NCBI GenBank assembly: GCA_011390955.1
Contig: JAABRM010000005.1
Coordinates: 124,001 to 188,000 of the forward strand
Reading direction: 5' to 3'
From: Oscillatoriales cyanobacterium
Lineage (GTDB): Bacteria > Cyanobacteriota > Cyanobacteriia > Cyanobacteriales > Laspinemataceae
DNA length: 64,000 nt
Shown here one piece after another: positions 60,595-64,000 of the stretch. The notes under the pieces are model-generated. The model was not told where the DNA came from and did no database searches. It saw only the letters and a list, made by a program, of their open reading frames with translations. The position numbers and the translations under genes are program-made. Each line of letters opens with the position of its first letter. Positions within the stretch are counted from its first letter, which is position 1.

Positions 60595-63500
60595 ATGAAA
60601 ACTGATTATCTATGTGTTGATGCTTCGAGAATTGACCTCAGAAAAGATAATGAGTTATCTTGGTTAATCAATTCTGAGTATCCAGAATCTCCTGTTTCCT
60701 CATTTTTAGCCCTGCTAACCACTGTGGTATATAGAAACAGCTACAATGAAGCTTTTTCTCTGCCATTGTACTCGTATATCAACAAGAGTGGCTTAGAAAC
60801 TTTAGCCGAATATTTTGTTCAGCAAAGTTTTACATTTGACTCTAATATCAACCCGACGTTGCCGGAATTATCCCGTGCGATCGCCTCTACCCTGGCAAGT
60901 TCTGCCTCGGCAAAAACCCAGAGCAATTACGATGAGATTGCCGGGATTATTGTCTGTTTGTCTGAGAAACCCCTGTCTCAGGAAATGCTCGATGCGGCTG
61001 AAGCACTACACAACCAAACTAACAGCGAACTGACCTGCCTGGTCACTAACACCGATGAATCGATAGAAATTTCTTTTTTAACCAGTAATTCCAGCCGTTA
61101 TCAGCGTATCCCCGAATACTTGTGCAACCTGGCAAACGCTGTTGAGAAAAATCCCCACCAATGTATTCATAATTTTAATATTTTAAGCCCGGAAGAAATC
61201 CAACAGCAGTTGATATTTGGTCGCGGGGAAAAAGTCAGCCTTCCCGATCGCCCCGTTTACAAAAATATCGAAGCCTTTGCTGTGGAAACACCCCAGGCGA
61301 TCGCTGCCAGTTGTCGTCAGGAACAATTGACTTATGGTGAGTTGAATCATCAAGCCAATCAATTGGCACATTTTCTGCGGCAATTTCCCGTAGAAATCGG
61401 GGATAAAGTGGTCGCATTTCTGGAGCGATCGACCGATATTGTTAAAGCCATCTTTGCCATTCACAAAGTAGGGGCAGTTTACGTTCCCATTGACCCAGCT
61501 TTTCCCAAAGAAAGAATCCGGGCAATTTTGGCTGAAGTCAACCCTAAATTGATCCTAACCAACTCCGATGCCGAAACCGTATTGGAGGATATTAATATTC
61601 CTCGGTTAAACCTGAAAAATTCTGGGGAAATGCTTGATTCTTTCCCCTCAACCAACCCAGAAATCAACTTCCAGATAGAGAGTGAATCTCATATCTTCTT
61701 TACATCAGGAACCACGGGCAAGCCCAAAGGAGTCGTAGCAACCCACAGAAACCTTGTACAGTACCTTTCCTCCGCCGTCAACCGATACAAGTTTAGCCGA
61801 GAAGATAAGTTTATATCAGCGGCCAGATTTACGTTTAGTATCAATTTGTTTAAAATACTAACTCCTCTATATGTAGGGGGATCGGTGCGGATTATTCCCC
61901 GAGACGTTGTACTCAATTTGCCTCAATTATGTCAAGAGTTACAACAGGCAACAGTCTTTCATTTTGGGCCGAGTTTATTAAAACAGTTGCTCCCCTATAT
62001 TGAGGAAAATTTCCCGGACTTCAGTCCTTTTAATCAACTGAGGCACGTTTCTTCTGGGGGGGATATGGTGCCTCCAGAAGTTTTGGAAAAACTCAAGAAA
62101 ATTTTCGTCAATGCCGAAGTATATGTGATTTACGGGTCGAGTGAAATTAGTTGTATGGGTTGCACTTATGAGGTGTCTAGAGACATCACTCTAGCAAGAA
62201 CCAAAGTGGGCAAACCGCATCAAAATATGTCCGTGAGACTGTTTGACCAGCACGGAAATATGGTGCCAATTGGCGCTCCCGGAAAACTATATTTTTCAGG
62301 GGATGGACTGGTTAAAGGCTATTTGCACCAGGAGCAGTTGACGGCAGAAAAATTTACTCAAATTGACGGCGATCGCTTTTATTCTATTGGGGATATCGGA
62401 CGGTTTGACACCGCAGGAAATATCGAATTATTGGGACGAGATGATTTTCAAGTCCAAATTCGCGGGATGCGCGTAGAGTTACCGGAAATTGAATATCACT
62501 TGAAACGTTTTGCTGCAATTGCTGATTGTGTCGTCGTGGGCAGAGTTCTGGAAAATAACACCGACACATCTCTGGTGGCTTATCTGGTTTTAAAGAGCGG
62601 TTCTGACGCAACTGCTATGCAAATTCGAGAGCATTTGAATAAATTTCTCCCGGATTACATGGTGCCAACTATTTTCGTTAAATTAGATAAGCTTCCTACC
62701 AATCACAATGCTAAATTAGATCGGAGTCAACTGCCTTCACCCAATATCGATAATCTTCTAGTAACTGCCGCATTTGAACAAGCTGCGGATCCTATTGAAA
62801 CTTTCCTGATCGAATTATGGGAAAAATTGTTTAATATTCAAGGGATTGGGGTCAATTATGACTTTTTTGAACTAGGAGGAGATTCTCTTCTTGCGGTTCA
62901 GTTTTTAATGGAAGTGCAAAAACGTTACGAGACGTTTATCCCAATTTCTACACTACTGGAAATATCAACTATTAAAGACATCGCAGGGATTATCAGAGGC
63001 GAGATTAAGATACCTGAACTAGGTAATGTTACAGTCTTGAAACAGGGAAACGCTTTATTACCTCCGTTATTTTGTTTGTATGGTGTACTGTTGTACAAAG
63101 ACCTAGCAGACAGTTTGGATATTGAGAATATTGTCTGTGCTGTTTATCTTCAAGAAGAAATTGATGTTATCAATAAGGGTAAAGACTCACGGGAATTTCA
63201 AGAATTTCCGGATGTAACCCGAATTACTCAACTCTACTTAAAATCAATCAAAAAATATCAGCAACAAGGGCCATACTTCCTATGTGGAGAGTCTTTTGGA
63301 GGAATTATTGCCTTAGAAGTAGCGCGAGAGTTGATGAAGCAAGGGGATGAGGTTAAGCTAGTTGCTATGTTGGATACTCATGTACCTGGTTTCACCGATC
63401 GCTTAAGCACTTGGCAAAAAGCCATGATTCATTTGCAGACTGGGGGAATCGGATCTGTTTATGGTAAAATTTTGGCTAAATTAGCAAGTAAAGACAATCG

Positions 63501-63798
63501 ACCCAAAAGAAAAGAAAACGCAATTCAGTCAGCGGGTTCCGGTGATGAATTTGCGGATGTGCGAAAATATATTCGCAAAAAAGCGATCGATAATTATGTA
63601 GTAGAGCCTTATGATTATCCGGTTCTATTATGCAGAGCAACAAAGCGATCGGAGTTTGAACCAAAGCAAGTTGATTTGGGTTGGGGAGAATACATTAAAA
63701 ATTTGAGTGTTGTTGATATTGAAGGAGATCATTTGGGGATTCTGGCTAAAGGGCAAGTGGAGGCTTTAGCAGCAGAATTGAGCAAGTATATGATCTGA
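60595..63798 (+). CDS. Single-module NRPS-like enzyme: degenerate C, A, T, TE
   Basis: 1067 residues. ~30-195 resembles only the C-terminal half of a condensation domain (FDSNINPTLPELS..., ISFLTSNSSRYQR...NILSPEEIQQQL) with no HHxxxDG. The A domain (~215-700) has FTSGTTGKPKGV, IYGSSE, RDDFQVQIRGMRVELPEIE and NHNAKLDR. The position of the amino-group Asp is Ser (ARFTFSINLF, usually FDxS). T domain: FFELGGDSLLAVQ (~760). TE (~820-1065): CGESFGG nucleophile, LDTHVPG Asp, GDHLGI His. My hand-aligned specificity line is S-I-F-H-V-S-I-C-M-K. Single-module A-T-TE enzymes can condense aryl pyruvates; the adjacent HPPD-like gene makes an aryl-keto substrate plausible (inference). Confidence 0.88.
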   Translation: MKTDYLCVDASRIDLRKDNELSWLINSEYPESPVSSFLALLTTVVYRNSYNEAFSLPLYSYINKSGLETLAEYFVQQSFTFDSNINPTLPELSRAIASTLASSASAKTQSNYDEIAGIIVCLSEKPLSQEMLDAAEALHNQTNSELTCLVTNTDESIEISFLTSNSSRYQRIPEYLCNLANAVEKNPHQCIHNFNILSPEEIQQQLIFGRGEKVSLPDRPVYKNIEAFAVETPQAIAASCRQEQLTYGELNHQANQLAHFLRQFPVEIGDKVVAFLERSTDIVKAIFAIHKVGAVYVPIDPAFPKERIRAILAEVNPKLILTNSDAETVLEDINIPRLNLKNSGEMLDSFPSTNPEINFQIESESHIFFTSGTTGKPKGVVATHRNLVQYLSSAVNRYKFSREDKFISAARFTFSINLFKILTPLYVGGSVRIIPRDVVLNLPQLCQELQQATVFHFGPSLLKQLLPYIEENFPDFSPFNQLRHVSSGGDMVPPEVLEKLKKIFVNAEVYVIYGSSEISCMGCTYEVSRDITLARTKVGKPHQNMSVRLFDQHGNMVPIGAPGKLYFSGDGLVKGYLHQEQLTAEKFTQIDGDRFYSIGDIGRFDTAGNIELLGRDDFQVQIRGMRVELPEIEYHLKRFAAIADCVVVGRVLENNTDTSLVAYLVLKSGSDATAMQIREHLNKFLPDYMVPTIFVKLDKLPTNHNAKLDRSQLPSPNIDNLLVTAAFEQAADPIETFLIELWEKLFNIQGIGVNYDFFELGGDSLLAVQFLMEVQKRYETFIPISTLLEISTIKDIAGIIRGEIKIPELGNVTVLKQGNALLPPLFCLYGVLLYKDLADSLDIENIVCAVYLQEEIDVINKGKDSREFQEFPDVTRITQLYLKSIKKYQQQGPYFLCGESFGGIIALEVARELMKQGDEVKLVAMLDTHVPGFTDRLSTWQKAMIHLQTGGIGSVYGKILAKLASKDNRPKRKENAIQSAGSGDEFADVRKYIRKKAIDNYVVEPYDYPVLLCRATKRSEFEPKQVDLGWGEYIKNLSVVDIEGDHLGILAKGQVEALAAELSKYMI

Positions 63799-63871
63799 GC
63801 GAAGCCCAAAAATGGCCAATAGTTTGCTATCAATATTTCTGCCTTTTCAATCTTTATATAGGTTTCCAATA

Positions 63872-64000
63872 ATGCCACAAACAACCGATCGAGTTAAAGT
63901 ATCATCGATTTCGTTCTTAGAGTTTTCCGGTAGTCGTCCTCACTTGCTTTTAGCTCTTTTCGAGAAAATGGGAATGCGAAAAGTGGGAGAATTTGGTCAA
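63872..64000 (+). CDS. 4-hydroxyphenylpyruvate dioxygenase-like protein, N-terminus only
   Basis: ATG 63872; 43 codons up to the window edge, no stop. ISFLEFSGSRPHLLLALFEKMGMRKVGEF resembles the N-terminal strand-helix of HPPD/4-hydroxymandelate synthase-type VOC dioxygenases. It lies 73 nt downstream of the NRPS-like gene in the same direction, so the two may form a pathway. Too short for certainty. Confidence 0.55.
   Translation, partial: MPQTTDRVKVSSISFLEFSGSRPHLLLALFEKMGMRKVGEFGQ

Noticed and set aside
1-64000. CRISPR arrays, rRNA genes, tmRNA or prophage
   Set aside because: No regularly spaced identical repeats with unique spacers, no rRNA-like stretch, no phage structural genes seen; tandem repeats here are short-unit arrays.

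Overview
The window looks like a chromosomal segment of a filamentous cyanobacterium, most likely non-heterocystous and Oscillatoriales-like (the order is an inference). Evidence: the HIP1 octamer GCGATCGC occurs throughout; chlB (dark protochlorophyllide reductase) is present; there is a fraC-fraD pair of filament-integrity/septal-junction genes; and there are many short dispersed repeats typical of large filamentous genomes (palindromes, SDR-like inserts, heptamer tandem repeats, MITE-like elements, Uma2 and toxin-antitoxin genes, xisI).

Layout. 0-3.8 kb: an edge-truncated DUF3102-like gene, a decayed IS630-type transposase, an Uma2 nuclease and a RelBE/ParDE-like pair, all in repeat-rich DNA. 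3.8-18 kb: mostly metabolic and membrane genes (PanE-like reductase, alpha/beta hydrolase, a lone HisKA protein, a class V aminotransferase, a large MscS channel, a ClC-CBS-USP protein, an xisI broken by a 21-nt insert, a flavin amine oxidase, a tandem-duplicated corrinoid adenosyltransferase-like protein). 18.4-26.3 kb: fraC-fraD, an FHA-FHA-ABC transporter, a membrane Ser/Thr kinase and a GIY-YIG protein. 26.6-32.9 kb: a same-strand set of a zinc-ribbon/TPR/type-1 periplasmic-binding membrane protein, a vWA membrane protein and an 1103-aa tubulin/FtsZ-like protein with a C-terminal zinc ribbon. This is followed by decayed toxin genes and a mutated 179-bp copy of part of the tubulin-like gene. 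34-46.5 kb: an ABC exporter, a second Ser/Thr kinase, a PAS/GAF adenylate cyclase directly downstream of a PAS/GAF diguanylate cyclase, alanine racemase and a small MscS channel. 46.5-56.5 kb: a repeat-rich stretch with a truncated sensor, a TpsB transporter, an outer-membrane barrel, a HAD protein, tRNA-Ala(CGC), an isopentenyl phosphate kinase-like gene, a degenerate cyclase domain and arsS. 56.6-58.5 kb: an orphan adenine methyltransferase between two copies of the 3' end of chlB. 60-64 kb: a single-module NRPS-like enzyme (degenerate C, A, T, TE) followed by the start of an HPPD-like dioxygenase that runs off the window.

The best candidates for under-described biology are (i) the PBP1/vWA/tubulin-like set, possibly a membrane-linked cytoskeletal or remodelling machine in a neighbourhood rich in FHA and Ser/Thr kinase genes; (ii) the NRPS-like/HPPD-like pair, whose A domain lacks the usual amino-group-binding Asp; and (iii) the methyltransferase unit bracketed by chlB-derived direct repeats. 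Several non-autonomous repeat families are also visible, some with different but still self-complementary arms.
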